A DNA stretch of 64,000 nt from Carettochelys insculpta (GCF_033958435.1 NC_134142.1:103056501-103120500); one strand, 5' to 3'. Counted from the first letter of the stretch, positions 48,895 through 59,650 are shown. A program made the numbers and translations. Notes: generated by a model from the sequence alone, not told the origin.

Positions 48895-49093
48895 AAAAAA
48901 GAGAAGTTACTCACTGTAGTAACGATGGTTCTTCGAGATGTGTCCCCGTGGGTCCTCCAAGATAGGTGTCGGGCTCGCCCTGGCGCCGCAGGTTGGATTT
49001 TTTCAGCAGTTTCTGCTGGACCGCGCATGCGCCAGCGCGCGCCGCTCCCTTGCACGCTCCCAGCCACGTGCACGATCCGGTCCCCGCCAGTTC
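48895..49093 (-). repeat. DIRS 3' inverted terminal repeat
   Basis: Matches the inverse of 54665-54832 over 'gtcgggctcgccc', 'cagcagtttctgc', 'ggaccgcgcatgc', 'cgccgctcccttgcacgctccc' and 'gatccggtccccgcc'. The outermost 50 bp ('gagaagttactcactgtagtaacgatggttcttcgagatg') are unique to this end and are complemented in the ICR. Confidence 0.92.
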
Positions 49094-49170
49094 CTTGACC
49101 AACCGCCTCGGATGCTCCTGAAAAATACTAAACAGAGATCCGAAGCGGGAGGATGGGCGGGTAGTGGAGA

Positions 49171-49264
49171 ACCCACGGGGACACATCTCGAAGAACCATC
49201 GTTACTACGGTGAGTAACTTCTCTTTCTTCCTCGAGTGTCCCCGTGGGTGCTCCACGATAGGTG
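49171..49264 (-). repeat. DIRS internal complementary region (ICR)
   Basis: 94 bp. The left half (acccacggggacacatctcg... to ...gagtaacttctc) is the inverse of the 3' terminus at 48901-48953. The right half (cttcctcgagtgtccccgtggg... to ...ataggtg) is the inverse of the 5' terminus at 54790-54830. It therefore represents the joined two ends, as in DIRS-1, where the ICR templates completion and circularisation of the cDNA. A few mismatches to the 5' end (gtccccg against gtgcccg). Confidence 0.92.
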
Positions 49265-49305
49265 ACTACCCAGCAGTAACCCAAGATAGGAGGTGGGTAA
49301 TCGGT

Positions 49306-50763
49306 TTATGTGCAGCTTGTCCCCGAGAGGACCACTGTCGAGAGATGGGTATCCTCTTGGAATACCCTGTGAAGGGCGTAGTGCTTGGCGAAGGTGTCAT
49401 AGGATGACCAGGTCGCCACTCTGCAAATGTCTTTTAGCGCAATGCCCTTGAAAAAGGCTGTTGATGCCGCCATCGCCCTAGTGGAGTGAGCCCTGCGCGT
49501 GGCCAGTAAAGGAGTCTTTTTTGAGTTCGTAGCACATTTTTATGCAGGATACGATGTGCTTCGAGATTCTCTGTGAAGAGAGACCTTCTCCTTTTGATTT
49601 GGGAGCGAGAGAGACTAGGAGTCCATCCGTTTTCCGGAAGGACTTAGTCCTGTCTATATAGAAAGCCAGCGCCCTCCTCACGTCCAGGAGGTGTAGGCGT
49701 GCCTCTTTGTTGGCATTATGAGGCTTTGGATAAATGAGGGTAAAACTATAGGTTCGTTAATATGAAACTCTGAAGAAACTTTGGGAACAAAGGCTGGATG
49801 CAGCCGTAAGGTTACCGCCTCCTTGGAAACTACTGTGCAGGGTGGCGTTGCCATAACTGCCGCAAGCTCGCTCACCCTGCGAGCTGACGTGATTGCAAGA
49901 AGGAAGGTCGTCTTTATCATAAGGAGACGGAGGGAAACCATGGTTAAGCGTTCAAACGGTGGTCCCGTTAGCGCATTAAGCACCAGGTCCAAGCTCCATG
50001 AAGGTGGAAGCGGTTTCCGAGGGGGGTATAGGTTTACCAGCCCTTTGAGGAACCTGGTAACCATGGGATGGGCAAACACCGTGTGCCCTTCCTCTTCATG
50101 TCTGAAAGCTGATATAGCGGCAAGGTGGACCTTCAACGAGGATAGGGAGAGTCCGCCTCTCTTGAGGTCCAGTAAATACTCTAGTATTACAGGTATAGGC
50201 GCAGCAAGGGGGGCTAATTGCTTGGTAGAATGCCATGCAGTGAATCGAGTCCATTTTTGCTCATAGGGCTTCCTGGTGGAAGTCCTCCTGCTACTTTCTA
50301 GGACCTGTTGCACTCCCTCCGTACACGTGCTCTCTAGGGAGCTGAGCCATGGATTAACCATGCTTGCAGTCGCAGGCCTCGGGGGTGTGGAGGCACTATG
50401 GACCCCTGGGCTTGCGTGAGCAGATCCGGCGCCACCGGGAGGGGCATCGGTGGACGGTCCGACATGCGCAGGAGTAAGGGGAACCATTGCTGTCGATCCC
50501 ACGTTGGGACTACTAGGATCATTCAGGCTCTCTCTCTCCTGACTTTCTGCAAGACTTTGTGGATAAGCACTGTGGGAGTAAAGGCGTAGAGCAGGAGGCC
50601 TCTCCACGAGATCGCGAATGCGTCCCCCAGGGACCCCCGTCCCAGTCCTGCCCTGGAGCAGTATTGTGGGCACTTCTTGTTGTGTTGAGTGGCAAACAGG
50701 TCTACCTGGGGAAATCCCCATGCGTGAAAAATCGGTCGTAGCAGATCGGAACGGATCTGCCAC
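49306..50763 (-). pseudogene. DIRS tyrosine recombinase, frameshifted
   Basis: This would catalyse integration of the circular DIRS cDNA without target duplication. The main frame (50763-49678) carries the SAM-like core-binding region ('TRKPYEQKWTRFTAWH', 'ILEYLLDLKRGGLSLSSLKV') and the first catalytic arginine in 'SARRVSEL' near residue 295. The frame shifts near 49730 to a frame holding 'RALAFYIDRTKSFRKTDGL', then shifts back near 49500 to the original phase. That last part contains the H-x-x-R motif 'HSTR' (49488-49477), 'VATWSSYDTF' and the nucleophile tyrosine in 'KHYAL' (codon 49380-49378), ending at TAA 49308-49306. All key residues exist but in separate phases. The true start probably overlaps the RNase H frame. 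Confidence 0.9.
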
Positions 50764-52326
50764 TCATGTGTGAGTGCGAAGCGCCTGCTCAGCTGGTCTG
50801 CCTTCACATTGTGAGCGCCTGGTAAATACGAGGCTTTCAAGGTTATATTGTTGGCGATGCACCAGTTCCACAATCGGACTGCTTCCGCACATAAGGCACG
50901 GGACCGAGCTCCCTCTTGCCGATTTATATAAAACATGGTGGAGGTATTGTCTGTACTGATCCCGACTACTTGCCTTGTATATGGTCTCGAAAGTGTTTGC
51001 AGGCGTTGAACACTGCTCTGAGCTCCAGTATATTTATGTGCAGTGACTGTTCCTTGGAGGACCACAGTCTTTGCGTCACCTTTTCGCCCATGTGTGCTCC
51101 CCACCCTATGTGGGAGGCGTCGGTAGTGAGAAAAACAGATATTTGTGGTTGGTGAAAGGGCACCCCTGTTAGCATGTTCTTGGGGTTCACCCACCATTGC
51201 AGGGATCTGCGCACCTCTGTCGTGGGCGACACCACCCTGTGGACAGTGTGTGCTGCCGGTTTGTAGACGCTCGCCAGCCAGTGCTGCATGCTGCGCCTAT
51301 GCAATCGGGCATTCTGTACCACAAACGTTGCTGCTGCCATGTGGCCCAGCAGCTGTAAGCACGTCAGAACTGGCACCGTAGGGCTGAAGGTGATGACTTG
51401 CACAAGGGAACCAATAGCACGAAAGCGGGCATCTGATAGATAAACCCTTGCTGTGATGGAATTTATACATGCCCCTATGAACTCTATGTCCTGTGCGGGG
51501 TCTATCTTTGATTTTGCCAAATTGATGACCAGGCCCAGTGAAGAGAACGTTTCTGCTGTGACGCGTATCATGCGAAGTACCTCCTCCTTCGAGGCCCCTT
51601 TCAGTAAGCAGTCTTTTTTTTTTTTCTTTCTCAGATATGGGAATATAAAACACCCCCTGTCTGTGCAGGTAGGCTGACACCACTGCCAAGGTCTTGGTGA
51701 AGACTGGGGGCCGAGGAGAGGCCGAACGGCAGAACCTTGTACTGAAAATGTTCTTTGCCTACCATAACCCGGAGAAAACGCCTGTGAGCCGGGTGAATAG
51801 TCATGTGGGAATACACGTCTTGTAAGTCGAGGGCTGCGAACCAATCTCCATCGTCCAGTGCTGTAAGTATAGAGGCGACTGTGATCATCCGAAAGCGTTG
51901 CTTGCGCAAGTACCGGTTGAGGCCTCGAAGATCTAGGCTGGGCCTCCAGCCTCCTGTCTTTTTCTCTGTGAGGAAGTATCTTGAATAGAACCCCTTCCCT
52001 CAGAGTTGCTCCGGCACTCTTTCCACTGCCCCTATCAGCATAAGGTGGCCTACCTCCTGCTTGAGTCTCGCTTCGTGGGAGACGTCCTTTAGGTGGGGTC
52101 TGGGTGGAGGTCGTGGCAGTGGGAGCGACTGGAAGGGAATCGCGTAACCTGTGGCTACGATCTCCAGTACCCATTTGTCTGTGGTGATCTTTTGCCACTG
52201 GTTGTAGAATGGTCGGAGGCGATGGTGGAACAGTAGCTTTGGATGACATTGCGCGATGGTCGTGATAGTGCAGCCCTTGATCTGTGTGTCAAACTTGTGG
52301 CCTTTGGCCCTGCCCTGAGGACGCAC
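50334..52326 (-). pseudogene. DIRS reverse transcriptase/RNase H, disrupted
   Basis: Would copy DIRS RNA into cDNA. In order: 'FYNQWQKITTDKWVLEIVA' at the RT start (about 52230); a TGA at 52002-52000; RT motif A 'FAALDLQDVYSHMTIHP' (about 51835); 'LPFGLSSAP' motif B (about 51730); a frameshift near 51700; an A-rich run where the catalytic Y-x-D-D block belongs (51632-51609); the thumb 'LLKGASKEEVLRMI' and 'GLVINLAKSKIDPAQDIEFI'. The RNase H follows: 'TTDASHIGWGAH', 'INILELRAVFNACKHF', a frameshift near 50980, 'STDNTSTMFYINRQEG' and 'HNVKADQLSRRF'. A TGA lies at 50525-50523, and the frame finally ends at 50334. RNase H acidic residues are conserved; the RT catalytic pair is not intact. Confidence 0.92.
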
Positions 52327-54361
52327 GGCTCTGTTGGGAACGTCGCCTGGGAGTTCTGTACTGTTGGTGCTGTTGATGTCGCCCTTGCTTGTAGCCCCTG
52401 TGGTACTGGGGACGCTGTGGTTGATACTGCAAACAGCTTCTGCGTGTCAAAGGGGAGATCAACGATCTTCACCTGCAGATCCCTTGGGATACCCGATGTC
52501 TGGAGCCAGGACTCCCTGCTCATGACCACTGCCGTAGCTGTTGAGCGTGCTGCCATATCCGCTACGACTAGGGCAATCTGAACTCCTGTCCTCGAGGCTG
52601 AGTAGCCTTCCTGCACAATGGCCTTGAGCACCGGCTTCTTGTCCTCTGGAAGCGAGTCCATGAGGGAAGTCAGCCTGGAGTAGTTGTCAAAATTACGGTT
52701 CGCTAGATGCGCTGCGTAATCCGCCATTCTCAACAGTAGGATAGAGGAGGAGTAGACCTTTCTGCCGAACAACTCTAGTTTCTTGGCATCTTGTCCATTC
52801 CCCGTCTTGTACTGAGAAGTTTTCGACCTCTGTTGAGACAATTCCACCACCAGAGAATTTGATTGCAGGTGGCTGAACAGGAACTCCATGCCCTTCGTCG
52901 GGATGAAGTACTTCTTATCCACTCTCTTGTTTATAGGCAGAGTGGATGCAGGGGTCTGCCATATTGTGGTGGTGGACTCCATGATTGCTTCATCAGCGGA
53001 ATAGCTATTTTGGAAGAGGCCGGAGGTCTCAGGTTTTTAAGGAGCTTATGGTGTTTCTCCTGCACCTTTGCTGTTTGGATGCCTTGCGTGAAGGCCACCC
53101 TTTTAAACAGCTCTTGGAACTGTTTGAGATCGTCCGGAGGATGGACGTCCCCTGGGGCCGTGGCCTCGTCAGGGGAAGATAGCGAGGAACCGCTAGGGTA
53201 AGCCTCTCTGGACCCCTCTGGGTCCTGTTGATGGTGATACATCCTCTCGCTAGATACTTGCGAGGGAAAATCTCGGGGTTCCAGAATCAACTCCCCCTGA
53301 GATATCTGCATTTCTGTCCCCGTCTGTGATTGCCCTCGGGGATATTGAACCATCTGGGGGGATCTGTCCCTGGGAGTATGCCTATGGTGTCTATGCCCCG
53401 CGTGATAGGGGTGACCATGGCAACACCGGCACTGTTCCGGAGATGGAGACCTGGGCCACTCTGGAGCCGCATACCCCCTGTGTCTGGGGGAGCGAGATCG
53501 TCTGGGTGATTGAGATAATGGAGAGACTGATTTGTGGCAGTACTCCATGTGTTCAAAGCCCAGGAAGGGCGATGGTGGTCTGAACCATGGTGATGCTGGC
53601 TGTAGGAACGGGGATGGGGGCTCAGGGTATACTGGAGGTGACCCCTGCTGCCTCGTTGGAGTCTGCAGCATAAGTGGAGGGCTTAGAGCGAGTAGCCCTG
53701 CAGCCCTGTCTGGAGAATGGCTGCGGTGCCGGGTTTTCTGTGCTGCCTTTCCCCTCCCCTGTGGGGCTGGCTCCGCCCCTTTCCACGTCGGGGATCTCGG
53801 CCCCGCTGTCTGCGCCGCGCTCGGCACGCTCTGCTGCGGTGCCGCGTGGGTGGTCTCCCCCAGTGCCTGCAGGCCGCATGCCTGCGAGCTCTGCACCGCC
53901 GGGTCCCCGGGGGTCGGTGCCGCTGGTTCCGGCGCTTGCCTGGCCACCGCCCTGCCCACGGTGCGGGGCGGCTGTTTGATTATCGGAGGCTCAGCCTTTG
54001 CCACGTGCGTCTCCGCGCTGCCGCCGCTCAGCTGTGACTGCGGCTGGGGGCTATGAGCTCCACCCATCCCGCTCACTGTGGCTGTCGGCAGGGATCGGGT
54101 TGGTGAAAGCTTCCTCTATTTTTGCGCTGATGGGGTTAGGGAAGCAGCTTTCCTTTTATAGGCCCCTGTGGGTCCCTCCTGCTGAGGCCGCTCCGGCGCG
54201 TCTGGCTGGAGGGCCTTGTCAAAGAGCAGCATTTTCAGCCGCATCTCTCTGTCCTTCCTTGCTCTGGCTGTGAGCTTTGCGCAGAAGGAGCATTTCTGTG
54301 CCCATCGGAGGCCAGCATCGCTTTGCAGCATGACTCTCACTTTGAATCCTGAAGAGGACAT
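52155..54361 (-). pseudogene. DIRS gag, with amber stop and frameshift
   Basis: Structural protein of the DIRS particle. The likely start is the ATG at 54361 ('MSSSGFKVRVMLQSDAG'), rather than the one at 54400, because conserved-looking sequence begins there. It includes the pair 'KCSFCAKL', a possible metal-binding remnant. A single TAG (54118-54116) interrupts the same frame, which resumes and runs to 52931 through a proline/serine/arginine-rich middle. Near 52985 the coding phase changes: the C-terminal gag core 'WQTPASTLPINKRVDKKYF', 'GMEFLFSHLQSNSLVVEL', 'LFGRKVYSSSILLLRMADY' continues in the 52982-52155 frame. Its last part overlaps the RT frame start at about 52326. Confidence 0.88.
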
Positions 54362-54664
54362 TGTGGTGAGTCTTTGAGTTGTTAATAGGGTACTTAGCAC
54401 CTTCTCTGTGCCTGTTCCCCTCTCAGACTCAGCCTGCTGCGGCAGGAGGCCTAATGGCCTTACGTCCCCGGGCCTCCGCTGCTCCGCTCTCTACTAAGGC
54501 TGTAAAACTTTACTTTTTACTCTCTTTTTTTTTTTTGAAAACAATAACAAGCTAAGTTAAGCTAAAGACTGAAAAAGAAGCTCTAAACACTTTAAAAACA
54601 TTAAATACGCTAACTCTGGCCATAGCCTGAGCGGATTCCGTCTGCAGCCGATGGCGGTTAAAGG
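54362..54664 (-). promoter_or_regulatory. DIRS 5' leader
   Basis: Between the 5' ITR and gag ATG. Contains an A/T run (54525-54537) and the start-proximal 'ttaacaactcaaagactcaccac'. No TATA box evident; promoter function inferred from position only. Confidence 0.35.
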
Positions 54665-54832
54665 GGAACTGGCGGGGACCGGATCGCACACGCGGCCGGG
54701 AGCGTGCAAGGGAGCGGCGCACACCGGCACATGCGCGGTCCGGCAGAAACTGCTGAAAAGATCCAACCTGCGGCACCGGGGCGAGCCCGACACCTATTGT
54801 GGAGCACCCACGGGCACACTCGAGGAAGAAGG
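54665..54832 (-). repeat. DIRS 5' inverted terminal repeat
   Basis: Inverse of the left terminal repeat over about 140 bp, ending outermost with 'cacactcgaggaagaag'. The outer 40 bp correspond to the right half of the ICR. Confidence 0.92.
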
Positions 54833-55714
54833 TTAACTACCTCACACTAAATGTGATACAGACACAAGTCCATTGAGAGGGGGCGTGAAATCTACTCTTT
54901 TCACGCAGGCTAGAAATAGTATCAGATTACTCACTACTCCCTGTGGCCAGCTTTAAGTCTGTGCGCTAGAGATGAAAGTTTATTTATAACACAACCCTAG
55001 GAGCTGTTCCCATACCCTGGCAGCACACTGGTGAGCATCACAAGCCCTTGTGTAGCCCAAACCACAAGATGAGGCCCAACCCTCTTCCCTGGTACTTGTT
55101 GCTTGGAGTGGTTTCTCCCATCTCCTCACCTAAGTTGTGCTCTAGGTTCTTTTTTTGGTGGTGCTTGGGGCCTCCCAAGGTGAAAGATTTCCCTAGCCCT
55201 GCCCTCAAAGACAGCACAGACCCTCCTCAATTTCCCCAGCCCCCACACTCCCCCACAACACGTACGCACAATATATATGCAGTCTTGCCAATTTACTCAT
55301 TGGTTCAAAATTTGAATTAAAATTGAAACATTAATACACACATTACAGGTAGATACAGCATATGAGAAAATGCTTGTACCTGAGAAAGCATAGTGGGTTT
55401 GAAAAGTATATACAACACTAGCTTTCTTATACAGCTGTTATTTCTGGCAATGTCGGTCCAATTGTTTTAACTATATTGGCCAAATAATTTCACCCTGATT
55501 TGTGAGCAGAGAGTGTGAACAAGGTCTCTCCTGACAGCGAGAGACGAGTTGGTGGTGGGTGGAAAGGTTGCAGGACTAGGTGGTATTTAATTTACATGAA
55601 CATTCCTACTCTACCTACACACCCAGCAGACAGAGCTGTGCCACTCAAGTGATCAGTTCTGGCTCGTATTGGGTTACAAATCACTTTCTGTACTAAATTT
55701 TTATTATAATGAAT
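54833..55714. other. Unassigned sequence
   Basis: No gene or repeat recognised. Right flank of the DIRS insertion begins ggttaactacctcac. Confidence 0.45.
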
Positions 55715-55880
55715 TTTTATGTAAGAATGGCCATATTAGGTCAGACCAATAGTTCATTTTACCCCACTATCCTGTTTTTGAGCAGTGGCAATTCCAGGTG
55801 CTTCAGAACAAACAGAATTCCTGGCAAAAAATTCCACAGCACTTATTCATTTTCTCCCCACCAGCCAAGATTTTACAGTA
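55715..55880 (-). mobile_element. CR1-family 3' UTR end
   Basis: 'gtaagaatggccatattaggtcagaccaatagttcattttaccccactatcctgtttttgagcagtggcaattccaggtgcttcagaac' is the inverse of the 3' end seen at 32838-32940. Confidence 0.75.
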
Positions 55881-56254
55881 TCTACCAAGATACGACAGAT
55901 CCAAGAAGTGAGGTTGCGTGGCTACTTCTGTTAGTCAGAGAGGACTATCCAGGACCGAAAGTAACTTCTAACTGAATAAGACAATCAATTTTCTGATTTG
56001 TCCAAATATGAGTCCTGCTTGGATCTTTGCTCCCTACCCTAACCCTCTGACCTTCCTTTCTCTGTTCATCATTAACTGCAGGGTGTCTGTGTTGAGTATG
56101 CTGATTCAAACCTGATTTTGTTTGTAAAACTAGCCCAAAGATCTAACAGGCATGGCCCATTTCTGCAGCAACCACCTCCTTGGGCTCACACTAGGGGTAG
56201 TGGCAAACTTATGGAACTGAAGAATTTACCACACTTTTTTTTTTAAATAAAAAT

Positions 56255-56350
56255 GTGCTTTTATGGTGGTGCACATGTTCACATGCTCCAGTGCACATTA
56301 CAAAATTTCTTCTGCCCCGGATGGAAAAAATTAGAGGGAACACTAGTCCC
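56255..56350. mobile_element. Interspersed repeat, family A copy 2 (partial)
   Basis: 'tggtggtgcacatgttcacatgctccagtgcacatta...tctgccccggatggaaaaaattagagggaacact' matches the right part of 8355 and 59455 copies, and shows the clearest terminus, agagggaaca. Confidence 0.6.
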
Positions 56351-57390
56351 TTCCTGGCTTCCCTGGCTGAAGTACCATGGAGGTACGACAGGCCATCAAG
56401 GAACTAGCATTGGGTCACGTCTCTGCCATTCTGAACCTCCATCACTGCAGAGCTGGAACTGCCTGATTTATACATTACATCCCATATCTATTCCAAGATT
56501 AACTCATACTCCCCACAAAGGCACTCAGAGACAGTGTTATCAACTTTGGTTGGGTTAATTCCCAGAGGGCTCATAACCTAGTTATAACAGATAACATAAA
56601 TTATCTTTTATCGAAGACTAAGTTATGGAGAGTCCACAAGACTCCTGCAGGGTTGGCAACTCTGTGAGATGCTCTGCCTCTTCGCTCAGACTGCAACTGA
56701 AACTAAAAACTAGTTTCAGAGTCAGGCTGTTCCCTCCCAGCAAACTGTTTGTCCCTGAACCTTTTGCCTCTGTGGAAGTTTCTAGTTCCTTTTGTCCTCC
56801 ACCCCCTGAAAATGGTTTGGGAGGACTCTAGCGACTGATTATTGCAGTCCACAGAATAGGATACCCCAGAGACTGTATCCAGATTTCCAGGAGCTGGCAA
56901 ACTACTGGGTGGGTGGTGGCGGGGGGTGATTTTTATTTGCTAGCTTCCAGGGTATCCTCCCCACAAATGAATTTAACCATTGCTTAGCAACTATACAATC
57001 AGGATCTGCTAATGGAAGCATTATTGCTACGCAATCTGACTGGCTCAGCATTCACAGGTTATTTTTAAGAATGGGCAGAAGCTACTACAATTACCAAATC
57101 CACTGAGACAATTCAGAGCAGCATAGGTGTTAATCTGATATGTTTTCCATCAAACTATGCATTTACCAGAGCGTGCATTCCAGAAAGAAACAACGTTTTT
57201 CCCCATATGTAACACCCTTCTTATTACATTGGAAGTCGTCAATCAGCTACTGAGAGCGCAAACTATACTTCATTTCAGTATTGATCACGAAGTTTCCTAT
57301 GTTTGCAGGAAATCTAGTACCTCAAATACCATACTCTGTTAATGGCCCCATTACATGATCTGCACAAAGAGGTGATTTGTTAGAAGCAGC
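56351..57390. other. Unassigned sequence
   Basis: No gene recognised; one short GC-richer patch at 56690-56940. Confidence 0.45.
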
Positions 57391-57413
57391 AAAAAAAAAA
57401 AAAAAAAAAAAAA
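57391..57413. repeat. Poly(A) run
   Basis: 23 consecutive A. Not adjacent to a recognisable retrocopy body. Confidence 0.9.
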
Positions 57414-57504
57414 TCACAATTTGATTTATTTTTCTGAAGACAATTATACTTGGGATTGGACAGAGACCTTTTCTGCATGGAAGGCAGGGCCATTTTTTAA
57501 AAGA

Positions 57505-58970
57505 CTGATAGAATCTAAGGCCAAAAAGGGACCATTGTGATGACGTAGTTTGAGCTCCTATACAGCACAGGCCACAGAACTTCCCCCAAATCATTCTTAA
57601 GGCATTTTTTTAGAAATACGTCCCACCTTTGTTTAAAAATTGATACTGCTGGACAATCCACCACAACTAATCAGTAATGATTTTATGTTTTCTTTCAAGT
57701 TACTGATAAAAAATGTTAAATAGTTCAGGGCCATAAGCTGATCCCTGTAGCACACCACTAGAAAACTACCTGATCATGATTCCTCACTTACAATGTACTG
57801 GAGGCCTATCAGTTAGCTAGGCTTTAATACATATAGGCTACGTCTACACTTGCCCCTTTCTTCAAAGGGGGCGTGGTAATCAGGGTGATGGGAAATTACT
57901 AATGAAGTGCTGCAATGAATATGAAGCACTTCTCAAAGCTAATTCTCCCCCACAACAAACTTTGAAGTGTCAAACTTTGAAGTGCCAGAATGCCGGGTAG
58001 CTGTGGGCACTTCAAAGTGCCTGCACTATTTCAAAGTGCCTTTACTCCTCAAAATTTATAATAAGGGGGCAAGTGTAGACATAACCATAGTGTGTCATGT
58101 TAGTTTTACATAGTTCTAATTTTAAAAAAAATCAAAATGTTGTGCAATACTAAGTAGATCACAGCAATATCATTACATAGCAACTAAACCGTCAATATAA
58201 AAATAGTTTGTCAGGGTCTATTTTCCATGAACTTCTGTTAATTGGTGTTTATGATGTTACCTTCCTTTAACTCTTAACTATTCAGTCACATATCAGCCAC
58301 ATCATTATTTTTCCTAGGATCAGCGTCAGACTGAGAGCCCAGATAATCCCATTTGCCCTTTCTAAACATTCGTATGTTAGCTTTCTTCCAGTCTTCTGGA
58401 ACTTACACAACTTTCCAGGACTTACAGAAAATTAATATTAATGGTCCAGAATGGCTCTTGACCAGCTCTTTTAAAACTCTTAAGCGCAGGTCATCTGAAC
58501 ATGCCAATTTATAAATGTCTAGCTTTAGTAGCTGCTGTTTAACATGATCTTTAGTTACTGCTAGAGTAGAAAGTATTTAGTCACAGGATATGAATATATC
58601 TTTTTCCACAAACACAAAATATTTACTGACCACTTCTGTCTTTTCTGCTTTATTATTGATCATTCTACCAATTCCATACAGTAGTGGAACACACTATTGC
58701 TAAGATACTTTTTGGTACCGAATACACTTTAAAAATTCCTTGTTATCCTCAATTCTGCTGGCCATAGATTTCTCCATGAGTCCCTTTGTTTTTCTTATTA
58801 ATTTTCTACACTTCCTTGCTTCTGATTTATAATTATTATTGTCTGGATTTCCCTTTCTTCCATGTGTTTTGTATATTATAACTGCATTCACACTCCCCCT
58901 AAAGCAGCCCAGGTTACTTTGTTAAGCCAATATAGCCTTCTTCCTGGATTATGATTTTTAGGCATCTAGT
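57505..58970 (-). pseudogene. CR1-family LINE, internally deleted and interrupted
   Basis: The 3' end 'atagaatctaaggccaaaaagggaccattgtgatgacgtag' at 57505 runs minus. 57690-58970 is RT coding sequence in many frames: 'EKSMASRIEDNKEFLKCIR' (about 58790-58700) is the segment before the RT, and the inverse of 'aatggtccagaatggctcttgaccagctcttttaaaac' lies in the RT. The junction at about 57660 joins 3' UTR 'ggacaatccaccacaact' to 'aatcagtaatgattttatg'; from memory of the family consensus, about 0.8 kb in between is missing. A MITE interrupts at 57836-58086. Dead. Confidence 0.82.
57836..58086. mobile_element. Palindromic MITE nested in CR1
   Basis: The left end ggctacgtctacacttgcccc and inverted right end ggttatgtctacacttgcccc form the TIR. 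The flanking ata (57833-57835 and 58087-58089) is a 3-bp duplication; the surrounding CR1 reading 'aatacata|tagtgtgtcatgttag' is continuous if the element and one copy are removed. 251 bp; interior 'aaagtgcc...ggcacttcaaagtg'. Confidence 0.9.
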
Positions 58971-59454
58971 AAAATGTTTTTAAGCAATTGCCAACTATTC
59001 CCAAATATACTTTTCCCATACCATCACAGGCCAGGGACTTGTACAGATCACAGCTTAGAGGAGCTGCAAAAGCTGATGTGCTGGACTAGCATGTTACATG
59101 CTAGCACCAGTTCTGGTTGCCTGAAACAGCTGTTCTCTTGTGTCTTTGTTGGAGCACAAAGCCTATACAAACAATGACACCCCATCAACAGCCCCTCTTC
59201 CCAGCTAGCAAAATAATTCCCTCAGTGCCCTGAAAATGCAACCCCTGCTAGGATGGCATCAGTGTAATAGCATCTGTTTCTCCCCAGTCTTGGTGTTTGA
59301 ATTGTGTATGGCCAGGGAGGTGGTTCCCTGACGATGGAGGAGTCTGGCCCTTATCCTATTTAATTAAACTTGCCAGGGAGCATTTCCATCAACAGCTTAC
59401 TCTCTGTTACCATCAACTCAGAGGTGTGTGTCTCTTGCGCACATGCTCATGTCT

Positions 59455-59650
59455 GCAGTTCCCTGTAAGCTAAGTGCTTGTGCAGCCACTAAGGGCAGAT
59501 TCAGATGCCACCGCCGATTAGCAGACAGCCCAAAGATACCTATAGTGGCAGTATGTGTTTCTGCTGGTGGTGCACATCAGCATATGATGCAGGGCAAATG
59601 ACCACATTTATTCTGCCCATGGATGGGGGAAAAAAATTAGAGCAAGGACT
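59455..59650. mobile_element. Interspersed repeat, family A copy 3
   Basis: Collinear with 8355-8545: 'gttccctgtaagctaagtgcttgtgcagcc', 'gatgccaccgccgattagcagacagccca', 'ctgctggtggtgcacatcagcatatg', 'cccatggatgggggaaaaaaattagagcaag'. Confidence 0.6.

Larger units (their letters stand above)
48895..54832 (-). mobile_element. DIRS-type tyrosine-recombinase retrotransposon
   Basis: About 5.94 kb, read right to left. Order: 5' inverted terminal repeat, gag, reverse transcriptase/RNase H, tyrosine recombinase, internal complementary region, 3' inverted terminal repeat. This is the canonical DIRS order. DIRS elements have no integrase and no target-site duplication; the recombinase inserts a circular cDNA. 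I see no target duplication: left flank ...gtaagacgacc, right flank ggttaactacc. The region is markedly more CpG-rich than its AT-rich surroundings. All reading frames carry stops or frameshifts, so the copy is non-autonomous today, while both ends and the ICR are complete. Confidence 0.95.

Noticed and set aside
48895..49264. Possibility that the left DIRS end is an independent palindromic MITE
   Set aside because: The inverted arms are explained by the ICR complementing the element's own termini, and the same sequence is found at 54665-54832.
49781..50266. 161-codon plus-strand frame (and others such as 53532-54056, 52243-52581)
   Set aside because: They lie antisense to DIRS recombinase, gag or RT sequence with clear protein motifs on the minus strand; GC-rich antisense shadows.
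57322..57594. 90-codon minus frame with poly-F
   Set aside because: Spans a poly(A) run and CR1 3' UTR; artefact.
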